Assembly: GCA_019779905.1 (NCBI GenBank)
Contig: JABAKE010000022.1
Coordinates: forward strand, 1 to 55,236
Direction of reading: 5' to 3'
From: Modestobacter lapidis
GTDB lineage: Bacteria; Actinomycetota; Actinomycetes; Mycobacteriales; Geodermatophilaceae
Length of the DNA: 55,236 bases
Positions 21,240-29,941 of this stretch are shown piece by piece (positions within the stretch are counted from its first letter, which is position 1; each line of letters starts with the position of its first letter). The notes below the pieces were generated by a model. That model ran no database searches. It was not told the origin of the DNA and worked only from the letters and a program-made list of their open reading frames with translations. Both the position numbers and the translations under genes were made by a program.

Positions 21240-22631
21240 GTGGTCGAACGGCTGACTGCCCTGGACGCGTCGTTCCTCTATCTGGAGGACCCGGACACGC
21301 CGATGCACGTCGGGGGCGTGCTGGTGCTCGAGTGCCCGGCCGGGGTGCTGGACCACGACGCGCTGGTCGACCTCGTCCGGGCTCGGTTGCCCCTGGTGCC
21401 GCGCTACCGCCAGCGGGTGCTGGAGGTACCCGGCCACCTGGCCAACCCGGTCTGGGTCGACGACCCGGACTTCGACGTGAGCTACCACGTGCGCCGGTCG
21501 GCTCTGCCGCGTCCGGGGTCCGAGGAGCAGTTGCTGGACCTGGTCGCCCGGCTCACCGCCCGGCCGCTGGACCGCCGCCGGCCGTTGTGGGAGATGTACC
21601 TGGTCGAAGGGTTATCCGGCGGCCGCAGTGCGGTCGTCACCAAGACCCATCCGGCGTTGGTCGACGGGCTGAGCGCCATCGACATCGGCCAGGTCATCCT
21701 CGACGAGAGCCCGGAACCGGGCACCCCGCCCGACACCGGGGAGTGGCGGCCGCGACGCGCCCCCGGGCAGGTGGCGCTGGTGTGGGAGGCGGTCGAGGAG
21801 TACCTGGAACGCCCGTCCGCCGTGGTGGAGACGGCCCGGACGGCCGTCGGTGACGTCCGGGCCACCGCCGCCCGGTGGGCGGGCGTGGCCGGGGCGATCC
21901 TGGCGGCCGCGGCCCGGACGGCGATGCGGCCGGCGCCGATGAGCCCGCTCAACGCCCCGATCGGCCGTCAGCGGCGGGTGGCCGTGGCCCGGGCCACCCT
22001 GGACGACGTCAAGATCGTCCGCAAGGCCAACGGTGGCACCGTCAACGACGTGCTGCTGACCGTCGTGACCGGCGCGCTGCGGGAGTGGCTCCTCTCCCGC
22101 GGGGAGCCGGTGATCGGCTCCACCTCGGTGCGGGCCCTGGTGCCGGTGTCCGTGCGCAGTGACGAGGACGACGACGCCAGCCGGGTTTCCTCGCTGCTGG
22201 TGGACCTGCCGGTGGGTGAGCCCAACCCGCGGGTCCGGCTGGCGCGGATCAGCTACGCGATGCGGGCCCTGACCCAGAGCAACCAGTCGGTGGGCGCGGA
22301 TACGCTGAGCGCGCTGTCGGGGTTCGCCCCGCCGACGCTGCACGCGCTCGGCGCCCGCGCCGCCAGCGGTCTCTCCCGCCGCCTGTTCAACCTGGTCGTC
22401 ACCAACGTCCCCGGTCCGCAGACCCCCCGGTACGCCGGTGGGGCCCGGATGGTCGAGGTGTTCCCGGTCGTCCCGCTGGCCAAGGGTCAGGGGCTGGCGA
22501 TCGGGCTCACCAGCTACGACGGCACGGTGTACGTGGGCCTGAACGCCGACCGCGACAGCATCAGCGATGTCGACGTGCTCGCCGACCTGATCGAGCAGGA
22601 GGTCGCCGCCCTCGTCGAAACCGCCTCCTGA
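21240..22631 (+). CDS. WS/DGAT-family O-acyltransferase homologue
   Basis: This 463-residue protein of the wax ester synthase/diacylglycerol acyltransferase family occupies the place of tgs3 (Rv3234c). The N-terminal LTALDASFLYLEDPDTPMHVGG, the region around NDVLLTVVTGALREWL, and FNLVVTNVPGPQTPRYAGGARM are typical. The active-site motif HHxxxDG reads H137-P138-A-L-V-D-G, so the second, catalytic histidine is replaced by proline. Either another residue serves, or the protein is a non-catalytic lipid-droplet or binding factor. The start GTG follows a strong ribosome site. Confidence 0.9.
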   Translation: MVERLTALDASFLYLEDPDTPMHVGGVLVLECPAGVLDHDALVDLVRARLPLVPRYRQRVLEVPGHLANPVWVDDPDFDVSYHVRRSALPRPGSEEQLLDLVARLTARPLDRRRPLWEMYLVEGLSGGRSAVVTKTHPALVDGLSAIDIGQVILDESPEPGTPPDTGEWRPRRAPGQVALVWEAVEEYLERPSAVVETARTAVGDVRATAARWAGVAGAILAAAARTAMRPAPMSPLNAPIGRQRRVAVARATLDDVKIVRKANGGTVNDVLLTVVTGALREWLLSRGEPVIGSTSVRALVPVSVRSDEDDDASRVSSLLVDLPVGEPNPRVRLARISYAMRALTQSNQSVGADTLSALSGFAPPTLHALGARAASGLSRRLFNLVVTNVPGPQTPRYAGGARMVEVFPVVPLAKGQGLAIGLTSYDGTVYVGLNADRDSISDVDVLADLIEQEVAALVETAS

Positions 22632-22687
22632 CCGCCGGCGCCGGCGCGCGGGCCGGTGCCGGGAGGAGCAGCCATCGCGCCCGGCGC

Positions 22688-22693
22688 TACGGT
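22688..22693 (+). promoter_or_regulatory. -10 hexamer of the DUF6912 gene
   Basis: TACGGT would yield a leader of about 25 bases containing GGGAGG 8 bases before GTG 22725. Confidence 0.4.
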
Positions 22694-22724
22694 CGCGGTC
22701 CGACGACTGAGGGAGGCGACCGGG

Positions 22725-23225
22725 GTGCGCGTGTACCTGCCGGCCACGACCACCGTGCTGCAACGGTTGCTGGACGAGGGGCAGCTCGACGGCCCGCTGA
22801 CGGTGTTCGCGGTGACCCCGCAGCTGCGCTCGCACTACGAGTTGAGCGACGACGAGGAACTGGAGTACGCCGCGCTGCTGGCCGCGGCCCGTGCCAGCCT
22901 CCGGCTGATCGACGTCGATCCCGCCGCGGCGCGCCGCCGGGTGGTGCTGGCCGCCGACGTCTCCGACGCGGTGGTCATCCCGATCGAGGACGACGCGGCC
23001 GACGCCGGTGCCGCGCGGGTAGGGGTCGACGTGCCGCTCTCCGTCGTCGCCAGCGCGCACGTGGACGCCGCCGAGGCCGAGGATGACGTTCGACGAGCCG
23101 TGGGCGTGGTGCTCGAGGCCGACCTCGGCAGCGAGGACGCGCAGTTCGTCGTGGACCAGGCCGAGGGGCACGAGCTGGGCTGGTACGCCACCCAGGAGAT
23201 CGGCGCGGTCCTCGAGCTGCTCTGA
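22725..23225 (+). CDS. DUF6912-family protein
   Basis: This 166-residue protein starts RVYLPATTTVLQRLLDEG, a strongly conserved actinobacterial family opening. It continues with acidic, helix-rich sequence and ends GWYATQEIGAVLELL. Function is unknown. GTG 22725 with GGGAGG is chosen over a start at 22656, which would put the promoter inside the gene. The stop lies 5 bases from the stop of the convergent FtsK/SpoIIIE-type ATPase gene. Confidence 0.8.
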   Translation: MRVYLPATTTVLQRLLDEGQLDGPLTVFAVTPQLRSHYELSDDEELEYAALLAAARASLRLIDVDPAAARRRVVLAADVSDAVVIPIEDDAADAGAARVGVDVPLSVVASAHVDAAEAEDDVRRAVGVVLEADLGSEDAQFVVDQAEGHELGWYATQEIGAVLELL

Positions 23226-23230
23226 GGCGT

Positions 23231-26200
23231 TCACCCGCCCGCCGTGACCCGGTGCCGGGCCACCTGCACCCGGGTCGTCGTCCCCGCCACCACCAGCCAT
23301 CCCGAGCCGGGCCGCGCCGGCAGCGGCACGCGGGGCAACCGCAGCCCCAGGACCTGCCCGTCACCCGGCCCGGGACGCAGCAGCAGCGCGGTACGGGTCC
23401 GGCGGAGCGCGACCGTCGGGCCCCGGAACGTGCCGGCCAGCTCGGCCGCCCCACCGGCGGCCAGGACGAGGAGCTCGCCGCGGGGCCTGGCCAGCGCGGC
23501 CAGGGCGTCGGCCATGGCGTCGGCGAGCGTGCCGACGTCGTCGGCCACCACCACGGCCGGGCACCCCCGGACGCGGCTCACCCAGGTCTGCACGGCAGCC
23601 ACGTCGTCCGGGCCGATGTGCTCCTCCGCGAGGTCCGCCGGCTGGGTCTGCGGGCCGGTCCCGAGGTGGAGCACGCGGGCACCGGCGTGCCGGCAGTGCC
23701 GGGCGAAGGCCCGCAGCGCGCTGCTCCGGCCGCTGGTGGGTGGCCCCACGACGAGCAGGCCACCGCTGCGCACCAGGTCGATCCCGATACTCGCGCCGTC
23801 GTCGGCACCGGGACCGATCGGCAGCCAGAGGTCATCGGAGCCCGACGCACCCGCCGGGAGCTCCGCGACGGGGTCGGCCGGCAGGGGGACGATGGAGATG
23901 GCCTGCCGCCGGGCCGGGTCGGGAACCGACCGGCCCGTCGACTCCCCGCCGGGTCGCCGTGGCAGGACGAGCTGGCACTCCACAGCGTCCTCGCCGACGA
24001 GGGCCCGGCCAGGCGGCCGAGAGGCGGGGACCGCCCGCGGCGGCACTCCGGCCACCGCGTAGTCGGCCCGGTCGGGCAGGGGCAGCACCAGCCTCGTGGC
24101 GGCGGCCGCGGCCAGGCGGCTCCCCGGGACAGCGCGGTCCGCGCTCAGCACGCAGGTCAGTCCCGCCGCGGCGCCCTCGCGGACCAGGCGCAGCAGTGCC
24201 GCCGAACCGTTGCCGGGGTCGGCGTCGTCGAGTTGTGCGGAGACGCTCTCGACGCCGTCCACCAGCAGCAGGAGGTGCGGTGCACCCGCCGGACCGTCCG
24301 ACCGCCGCTGGTCCACGACGGCCTGCAATCGGGCCATCAGCCGCTCGGTGCGGTACGGGTCGTTGCGGTCGACGGTGGTCCCCGCGTGTGCCAGCCCGGA
24401 GGCCTCCGCGGCGAGACCGCCTCCACCGTGGTCGAGGACGTGGACGTGCAGGCGGGCCGGGGGCAGGCGGTGGACGGCCTCGCGGAGCACGGCGCGGAGG
24501 GCCGTCGTCCGCCCGCTGCGCGGTCCGCCGGCGGCCAGCCAGCCGCCGCCGGCGGCCAGGTCCAGCACCAGCGGGTCCTGCGACTGGCTGTCCGGGCAGT
24601 CGAGCAGGCCGACCCGCAGCTGGGTGGCGGGAGCACCGGCTGGGGCGCACCGGTCGAGCTGCTCGGCCGGCAGCTGGTCGGGGAGCGGGGGCAACCAGGG
24701 ACGCCCGACCGGGGAGATCCGCTCGTGCGCAGCGCGGCGCCCGAGCGCGTCGACGACCCCGGCCAGATCACCGGCCGGCCGGATTCCGTCGGGAGCCGGG
24801 GCGGCCGAGCTGACCGAGGGAGTTGCCGCCGGCCAGGGCCGGCGCCGGACCTGGACCCCACCGGCGGGGCGCAGCGCGGGCGCGCCGGCCACCCGGGCCA
24901 CCTGCAGCAGGACCGGTGCCGCGCTGCCGACGCGGAGGTAGGCCCGACCCGGTCGGTGCACCGGCAGGAGCGCGGCCAGCGGGCTGCCCAGTACGTCGCG
25001 GGAGTCGCTCTCGTCCGTCGTGCGCAGGCAGATCCGCAGCGAGCAGTTGGCCCGGATCTCGGGGCTCACGACCCCGGAGGGTCGCTGCGTGGCGAGCACC
25101 AGGTGGACGCCGAGCGAGCGGCCGCGCTGCGCGATGCCCACCAGCCCGCTGACGAAGTCGGGAAGTTCCTCGGCCAGCGTGGCGAACTCGTCCACGACGA
25201 TGACCAGCCGCGGCAGGGTGACCTCGGCCGCCAGCTCCCCGACGTCGCGGACCCCGTGGCCGGCCAGTACGCGTTCCCGTCGCGACAGCTCAGCGGTCAA
25301 CGACCGCAGCGCCCGGCCGGTCGACTGCGGATCGAGGTCGGTCAGCACCCCGACGGTGTGCGGCAGCCGTGCCGCCTCGGCGAAGGCGGCGCCGCCCTTG
25401 TAGTCGACGAGCAGGAAGGACACGCGGTCCGGTGGCTGGTGCAGGGCCAGGCCGGCCACCAGGGTCTGCAGCAGCTCGGACTTCCCCGAGCCGGTGGTGC
25501 CTGCGACCAGCGCGTGCGGGCCCTGGGCGCAGAGATCGAGCACGACGGGACCGCGCTCGTCCTCGCCCAGGACGCAGACCAGGGCGCGCCGGCTCCGGGG
25601 CCAGGCGCCCGCGGCGGTACCCGTCGCTGCGTCGATGTGCAGCCCCACCCCGGGCAGGTCGAGCAGCCGGCAGGAGTCCGGCAGCCCGGTCGTCGTGGTG
25701 AGGGCGGCCAGCCCGGCGAGGGACCGGGCAGTGGCGGCGGCCACCGGTACGGACACCCCGTCCAGGGTGAGCTCGCGGTCGACCGGGTGTCCCGGTGCCC
25801 GGAGACGGCCGACCGTGCCGGTCTCCCCGGTGACGGTGAGGCAGGCGGTGGGGGAGACCGCGAGCCGGCTCCCCGATGACGCGACGGCCACGCACACCAC
25901 CCGCTCACCCGCGGTGAGAGCCGCCGCGGTCTCCGGCCGCACGTCGGTGTCCAGGACGACGAGCCGCACCGGCGGCCGTCGCAGCGGGCCGGGGCGGGGC
26001 TCCGGGGGCGTGCACCCGGCCAGCACCTGCAGCAGTCGTGCGTCGGCGGCCGGATCGTCCGGGCCGCACTCGACGACCCCGGCCAGGTGCGGCAGCCATG
26101 CCACCCAGCGCCAGTCGGCGGACCGGTCGGGGGCTGCGGCGACGACGACGCTCAGTTCTCCCGGCGGCAGCAGGGCGGTGAGCTGCAGCAGCAGGGCCCG

Positions 26201-27442
26201 GACGACCGCCGTCCCCGGTGCGCGCGGCCCGACGACGCCGAGGCCGGCGGAGCTGCCCAGGTCGACGGTCACCGGCAGGTGCTCGGCGACCGCCGGGGAG
26301 CGCTGTCCGTCCGGTGCCACCAGCGTCACCGCCGTGGGCCCCGGACCGAGCCCCAGCCGGACGGTGGGGCCACCGGGGCCCCCTGCCGTGCGTGACCACA
26401 GCGGGCCCGACCGGCGGTGCACGGCTGCCACGAGCGTGGCCGGATCCGGATGGGCCTCGTCGAGGGCAGCACCGGCGGCGGCCACGGCGGCCACCAGCCG
26501 GGTCTGCGCCTCGGCCGTGGCGGCCCGGTGCCCGGCCGTCGAGTGCCGCCGGTCCCGCCTGCCCGTCACCCGGTCGGACACCCAGCTGCCGACGGCCACC
26601 ACCGGGCTGAGCAGGGCGAAGAACAGGAACTGCGGTGTGGCCAGCAGCCAGGCCATCAGCAGTCCGGCCACCGCGGGCACCGCGACGGCCACCCAGCCCA
26701 GCCGCCGTCCGGATCGCTGGGCCGGTTCGGCCGGGAACGTCACGGTGACCTCGGCAGCGGGAGGTGGCGTGGCCCGGAGCGGGCGTACCTGCTCCCGCCC
26801 GGCGGGAGCGGGTCGCCGGTCCAGCTGGACGCCCCGTGGACCGGTCAGCCGGATGGCGGTGGAGCCCAGCACGAGCACCGCGCCGACGGGCCAGGCGGTG
26901 GCGGTGGAGGTCACGGCGACCGTCCCGGCCGGGCCGAGCAGCCGGCTGCCGTTGGCCGAGCCGAGGTCGGCCGCGGTCACCTGCCCACCGCCCACCCCGA
27001 TCCGGAGGTGCCGGCGGGAAACGCCGGGGTCGGTCAGCGCGACGGCACAGCCGGTTCCGCGGCCCACCACCAGGTCGCCCTGCTCCAGCGGCAGGATGCG
27101 CCCGGCGTCAGGCCCCCCGACGACGTGCAGCTCCAGGGCGCCGCCGGATGCGCCGCCCGGGTCAGCGGTGCCGCCGGCGGTCACCGGTCCCGGACGGCCG
27201 AGCCCGAGCACGGCGCCGTGCCGCAGGACGGCCGACGACAGCGAGGTGGAGCCGTCCAGTGCCGCCGGCCCTGCCCACAGCGAGGAGGCGGGCAGCCCCA
27301 GCTGGTCGCGGAGGGCGGCGAGCACGTCCGCGACGGTGCTGGTGTCGGTGGCCGCCACCTCCACGTCGACCGATCCCTCGGGAGAATCCAGCGTCCAGCC
27401 GCGGGTACCGGGAACGTCGGCGGCCGGGGAGGGGTGCGTCAC
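23231..27442 (-). CDS. FHA-FtsK/SpoIIIE ATPase of type VII secretion (EssC/EccC-like)
   Basis: This 1403-residue membrane ATPase powers or gates export of WXG100 proteins in type VII systems. Residues 1-90 look like a degenerate ubiquitin/FHA-like domain. Residues about 105-195 are a clear FHA domain (GRGTGCAVALTDPGVSRRH, then SANGSRLLG). Two membrane helices lie near 245-290. Three P-loop domains follow: D1 with GTTGSGKS near 650 and VIVVDEF near 749, D2 with GGPRSGRTT near 977, and D3 with GPPTSGRSS near 1237. D2 and D3 lack the catalytic glutamate after Walker B, as in EccC. The gene is divergent from a WXG100 gene. No EccB, EccD, EccE or mycosin gene is nearby. Confidence 0.88.
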   Translation of the reverse strand: MTHPSPAADVPGTRGWTLDSPEGSVDVEVAATDTSTVADVLAALRDQLGLPASSLWAGPAALDGSTSLSSAVLRHGAVLGLGRPGPVTAGGTADPGGASGGALELHVVGGPDAGRILPLEQGDLVVGRGTGCAVALTDPGVSRRHLRIGVGGGQVTAADLGSANGSRLLGPAGTVAVTSTATAWPVGAVLVLGSTAIRLTGPRGVQLDRRPAPAGREQVRPLRATPPPAAEVTVTFPAEPAQRSGRRLGWVAVAVPAVAGLLMAWLLATPQFLFFALLSPVVAVGSWVSDRVTGRRDRRHSTAGHRAATAEAQTRLVAAVAAAGAALDEAHPDPATLVAAVHRRSGPLWSRTAGGPGGPTVRLGLGPGPTAVTLVAPDGQRSPAVAEHLPVTVDLGSSAGLGVVGPRAPGTAVVRALLLQLTALLPPGELSVVVAAAPDRSADWRWVAWLPHLAGVVECGPDDPAADARLLQVLAGCTPPEPRPGPLRRPPVRLVVLDTDVRPETAAALTAGERVVCVAVASSGSRLAVSPTACLTVTGETGTVGRLRAPGHPVDRELTLDGVSVPVAAATARSLAGLAALTTTTGLPDSCRLLDLPGVGLHIDAATGTAAGAWPRSRRALVCVLGEDERGPVVLDLCAQGPHALVAGTTGSGKSELLQTLVAGLALHQPPDRVSFLLVDYKGGAAFAEAARLPHTVGVLTDLDPQSTGRALRSLTAELSRRERVLAGHGVRDVGELAAEVTLPRLVIVVDEFATLAEELPDFVSGLVGIAQRGRSLGVHLVLATQRPSGVVSPEIRANCSLRICLRTTDESDSRDVLGSPLAALLPVHRPGRAYLRVGSAAPVLLQVARVAGAPALRPAGGVQVRRRPWPAATPSVSSAAPAPDGIRPAGDLAGVVDALGRRAAHERISPVGRPWLPPLPDQLPAEQLDRCAPAGAPATQLRVGLLDCPDSQSQDPLVLDLAAGGGWLAAGGPRSGRTTALRAVLREAVHRLPPARLHVHVLDHGGGGLAAEASGLAHAGTTVDRNDPYRTERLMARLQAVVDQRRSDGPAGAPHLLLLVDGVESVSAQLDDADPGNGSAALLRLVREGAAAGLTCVLSADRAVPGSRLAAAAATRLVLPLPDRADYAVAGVPPRAVPASRPPGRALVGEDAVECQLVLPRRPGGESTGRSVPDPARRQAISIVPLPADPVAELPAGASGSDDLWLPIGPGADDGASIGIDLVRSGGLLVVGPPTSGRSSALRAFARHCRHAGARVLHLGTGPQTQPADLAEEHIGPDDVAAVQTWVSRVRGCPAVVVADDVGTLADAMADALAALARPRGELLVLAAGGAAELAGTFRGPTVALRRTRTALLLRPGPGDGQVLGLRLPRVPLPARPGSGWLVVAGTTTRVQVARHRVTAGG

Positions 27443-27548
27443 CCGGCCGATGCTGCGGTGCCCCGATGCCCGCGACCGCCATGCCCGGGCAGCTGTGGAG
27501 GAGGCGGGCGGCTGTGGACGGCGCAGGGCCGGGGAGCGTGGCGCCGCC

Positions 27549-27554
27549 TAGCGT
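27549..27554 (+). promoter_or_regulatory. -10 hexamer of the WXG100 gene
   Basis: TAGCGT lies 38 bases before ATG 27593. The short leader carries GGAGGAGGAG, a very strong ribosome site, consistent with a highly expressed secreted protein. Confidence 0.5.
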
Positions 27555-27592
27555 CACTGCGACCGGGAGGTCCCCGGAACGGAGGAGGAGCC

Positions 27593-27886
27593 ATGAGGGT
27601 CGACATCGCGACGTTGCACACGATGGCCGGGCGGTGCGCGGGCGAGGCCGCGGACACCACGTCCCGGCACGCCACGCTGTCCAGCGGCATCAACAGCTCG
27701 GTGCTGGAAGGCTGGACCGACAGCCAGGCGGCCGTCCAGTTCACCGAGCTCTACGAGAAGTGGCGGCTGTCCAGCCAGGGGGTCAGCGAGGCGCTGACCG
27801 GCATGGGGCAGCTGCTCACCAGCGTGGCATCGGCCTACCAGCAGCACGAGACGGAGATGGCGGCCCGGATCGGCGCGATGATCTGA
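27593..27886 (+). CDS. WXG100-family (ESAT-6-like) protein
   Basis: This 97-residue protein has the right size for the family and is predicted to be two helices around a turn. The turn has W41-T-D, a variant of WXG, in EGWTDSQAAVQF. Near the C-terminus is Y82-QQH-E86, matching the type VII export signal YxxxD/E. WXG100 proteins form dimers and bind the third ATPase domain of EccC-like motors, and such a motor is encoded divergently next door. With a single WXG100 gene it may be a homodimer, as in Firmicutes. ATG 27593 follows GGAGGAGGAG. It is the presumed substrate or activator of this minimal locus. Confidence 0.88.
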   Translation: MRVDIATLHTMAGRCAGEAADTTSRHATLSSGINSSVLEGWTDSQAAVQFTELYEKWRLSSQGVSEALTGMGQLLTSVASAYQQHETEMAARIGAMI

Positions 27887-27925
27887 CCGCCGCCCCGCCG
27901 GCGGTGTGGCCGGTCGCGGGGCGGA

Positions 27926-28855
27926 TCAGGTGCCGGCGGAAGCCGGGGACGGCTGCCGCCGGCCGCCGAGGGTGGTCCGCCGCCGGGCCGCGGTCAGCCG
28001 CTCCCACGGCAGGATCGACAGGATCGCGATGCAGTGCGGCAGGAAGATGATGCTGACGCCGGCGTAGACCATGACGTGGAAGCCGAGCAGGAACGCCACC
28101 AGCCCGATCCGGGCCCGGTCGGTGCGCACCAGCAGGATCAGCGGCGCGGCGAACTCGACCACGACCATCACCCACTGCGCCGCCGGCAGCAGCCACGGCA
28201 CGTCGAGGGTCCACGTCGACAGATCGGTGCCGCGCCGCACGACCGCCCGGGTGAGCGTCGAGCCGGTCGCCCAGTCGAAGCCGCCGAAACGCATCTTCGC
28301 CCAGGCGGCCAGGAAGTAGGTGAGCATCACGGTCACCAGCACCGCGGCCATCGCCCAGCCGGCCGCCTCCGACGACCGCCGGTCACGGAACCGGGCCCGC
28401 CCGATGGTGGGTAGCACGGCCAGCGCGACGAGGAAGGCGATCCGGTCGTGGTCGACCTTGCCGTAGCTCATCGCGATGACCATCCACTCCGCGTACAGGA
28501 GGAAGACGGCCCACCCGAGCAGCCGGGGCGCGTGACCGGTGGCCGCGGCCAGCGCGGCCAGCACGAGCGCCCACTGCACGACCACCACCAGGGTGTGCGT
28601 CGGGGTGGGCAGGTGCAGCAGCTCCCCGATCCGCAGCGGCGCGTACCAGTCGATCGGGACGTCGGCGTGCGCCCGCACCCAGGCGGTGGTGAGGAAGACG
28701 TCGACCGGGATGAACAGGTAGGCGACCACCCGGAACACCGCGATCCGGGCCAGCGGGACCGGCCGGAACCACCAGCGGGGGGTACCGGGGACGGCCGGCT
28801 CCGGCTCGGCCGGGGCGCGGTCCAGCGTCGCCCCGCTGCCGGACCGTCCGGTCAC
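27926..28855 (-). CDS. Multi-pass membrane protein, HTTM-like
   Basis: This 309-residue integral membrane protein has about seven hydrophobic segments. It begins with a disordered acidic stretch, then RIAVFRVVAYLFIPVDVFL. Further motifs are YAEWMVIAMSYGKVDHDR and LAAWAKMRFGGFDWATGSTL. The pattern resembles HTTM proteins, a family related to vitamin-K-dependent carboxylase membrane domains, but I assign this only by appearance. The start GTG 28855 overlaps the stop of the upstream gene by 4 bases, so the two products probably work together at the membrane. Confidence 0.75.
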   Translation of the reverse strand: MTGRSGSGATLDRAPAEPEPAVPGTPRWWFRPVPLARIAVFRVVAYLFIPVDVFLTTAWVRAHADVPIDWYAPLRIGELLHLPTPTHTLVVVVQWALVLAALAAATGHAPRLLGWAVFLLYAEWMVIAMSYGKVDHDRIAFLVALAVLPTIGRARFRDRRSSEAAGWAMAAVLVTVMLTYFLAAWAKMRFGGFDWATGSTLTRAVVRRGTDLSTWTLDVPWLLPAAQWVMVVVEFAAPLILLVRTDRARIGLVAFLLGFHVMVYAGVSIIFLPHCIAILSILPWERLTAARRRTTLGGRRQPSPASAGT

Positions 28856-29340
28856 GGCTGGCCGGCCACGTCGTACTCGACGACGACCCGGTCGGCGTAG
28901 GCGCCGGTCCGCGTGCCGTCGCGCAGCTCGAAGCGGCGTTGCACGACCTGCACCTCCATCAGGGCGGGAGCGTCGGGGTGCCGGTCGGCGTAGGACTCGG
29001 CCAGCAGGCCGAGCAGCTCCGGATCGTCCTTGATCCGGGGAAGCTGACCCTCGAACTCGGCCCGGCGCAGCCCCACCTCGCCACCGGACAGCCGCACCTC
29101 CTCGCCGGCCTCGGTCAGCCCCACGACCCGGGTCGAGACCACCGGGGCGTTCGGGTCGGCGCGGGTCGAGTACATCTTGAACGGCCCGAACGGGAAATCG
29201 TGGTCGGTGCCCCACACCGTGCCGGCCAGCAGCAGCGCGAGCACGACCGCGGTCGTCGCCAGCCGGGACACCCGGCCGGCCCGGGAGAGAGGGACGACCT
29301 CGTCGTCGGCCGGGAGCTCGGGAGCGGACTGCAGCTGCAC
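28852..29340 (-). CDS. Membrane-anchored protein partnering the HTTM-like protein
   Basis: This 162-residue protein has a short cytoplasmic start, one transmembrane helix (about residues 28-48, LATTAVVLALLLAGTVWG) and an extracellular domain beginning TDHDFPFGPFKMYSTR. The domain seems beta-rich and has no cysteines. GTG 29340 lies 6 bases after TACGAT on the minus strand, so the mRNA is probably leaderless; the longer frame to 29511 is rejected. The gene is coupled to the HTTM-like gene by a 4-base overlap. I do not know its function. Confidence 0.75.
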   Translation of the reverse strand: MQLQSAPELPADDEVVPLSRAGRVSRLATTAVVLALLLAGTVWGTDHDFPFGPFKMYSTRADPNAPVVSTRVVGLTEAGEEVRLSGGEVGLRRAEFEGQLPRIKDDPELLGLLAESYADRHPDAPALMEVQVVQRRFELRDGTRTGAYADRVVVEYDVAGQP

Positions 29341-29346
29341 CGGTCC

Positions 29347-29352
29347 ATCGTA
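29347..29352 (-). promoter_or_regulatory. -10 hexamer of the HTTM-partner operon, leaderless
   Basis: TACGAT on the minus strand is separated by 6 bases from GTG 29340, fixing the start of the first gene of the two-gene operon. Confidence 0.55.
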
Positions 29353-29431
29353 GGATCGGCGCCCCGCCGGACCGGTCACCGTCGGGGCGTGGCGGCCCTG
29401 CCCGGAAACCCGGTCCGTCGACCCGGCGGGT

Positions 29432-29845
29432 TCACCGGGGCAGCACGCCCCACCCGCCCAGCGCCGCCGCCAGCCCGGGGGTGCACGGCAGCGCGGAGAG
29501 GCCGACGGCATCCACCCAGGCCACGTCCGCGGCGTCGTCGCCGGCCACCGGCTGCTGCCCGGGCGGACTGGGGAAGCAGGCGAAGTCGGCGATGGTGAAC
29601 ACCACGCCGTCGGCCGCCACCCGCACCCGGCCCAGCAGGGCCCCGGCGGTCACCACCAGGCCGGTCTCCTCGGTGACCTCCCGGACGACCGCCGCCTGCT
29701 CGGTCTCCCCGGGCTCGACCCGCCCGCCGGGCACCGACCACAGCCCCCGGTTCGGCGCGTGCCCGCGCTGGACGACCAGCAGCCGGCCCTGCTCGTCATG
29801 CACCACGGCACCCACGCACGGCACCTCGATCGGACCGTCGGACAC
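29432..29845 (-). CDS. NUDIX hydrolase
   Basis: This 137-residue enzyme cleaves a nucleoside diphosphate linked to another group; the substrate is unknown. The complete Nudix box GxxxxxExxxxxxxREVxEExG is seen as [20 protein letters not shown] followed by ETGL (about residues 41-64). SVPGG precedes it. Start GTG 29845 lies 6 bases after TAGCCT on the minus strand, a leaderless arrangement. It is divergent from the DUF6758 gene. Confidence 0.92.
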   Translation of the reverse strand: MSDGPIEVPCVGAVVHDEQGRLLVVQRGHAPNRGLWSVPGGRVEPGETEQAAVVREVTEETGLVVTAGALLGRVRVAADGVVFTIADFACFPSPPGQQPVAGDDAADVAWVDAVGLSALPCTPGLAAALGGWGVLPR

Positions 29846-29851
29846 CGGGCG

Positions 29852-29857
29852 AGGCTA
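29852..29857 (-). promoter_or_regulatory. -10 hexamer of the NUDIX gene, leaderless
   Basis: TAGCCT on the minus strand lies 6 bases before GTG 29845. Confidence 0.55.
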
Positions 29858-29941
29858 CGGCCGCCCGTCCGGCGGGCGCGACCGGACTCCGGTTGGATCC
29901 GTGCTTGACGTGCGAGCCCGAGCGCAGGACGGTGAGCGGCG

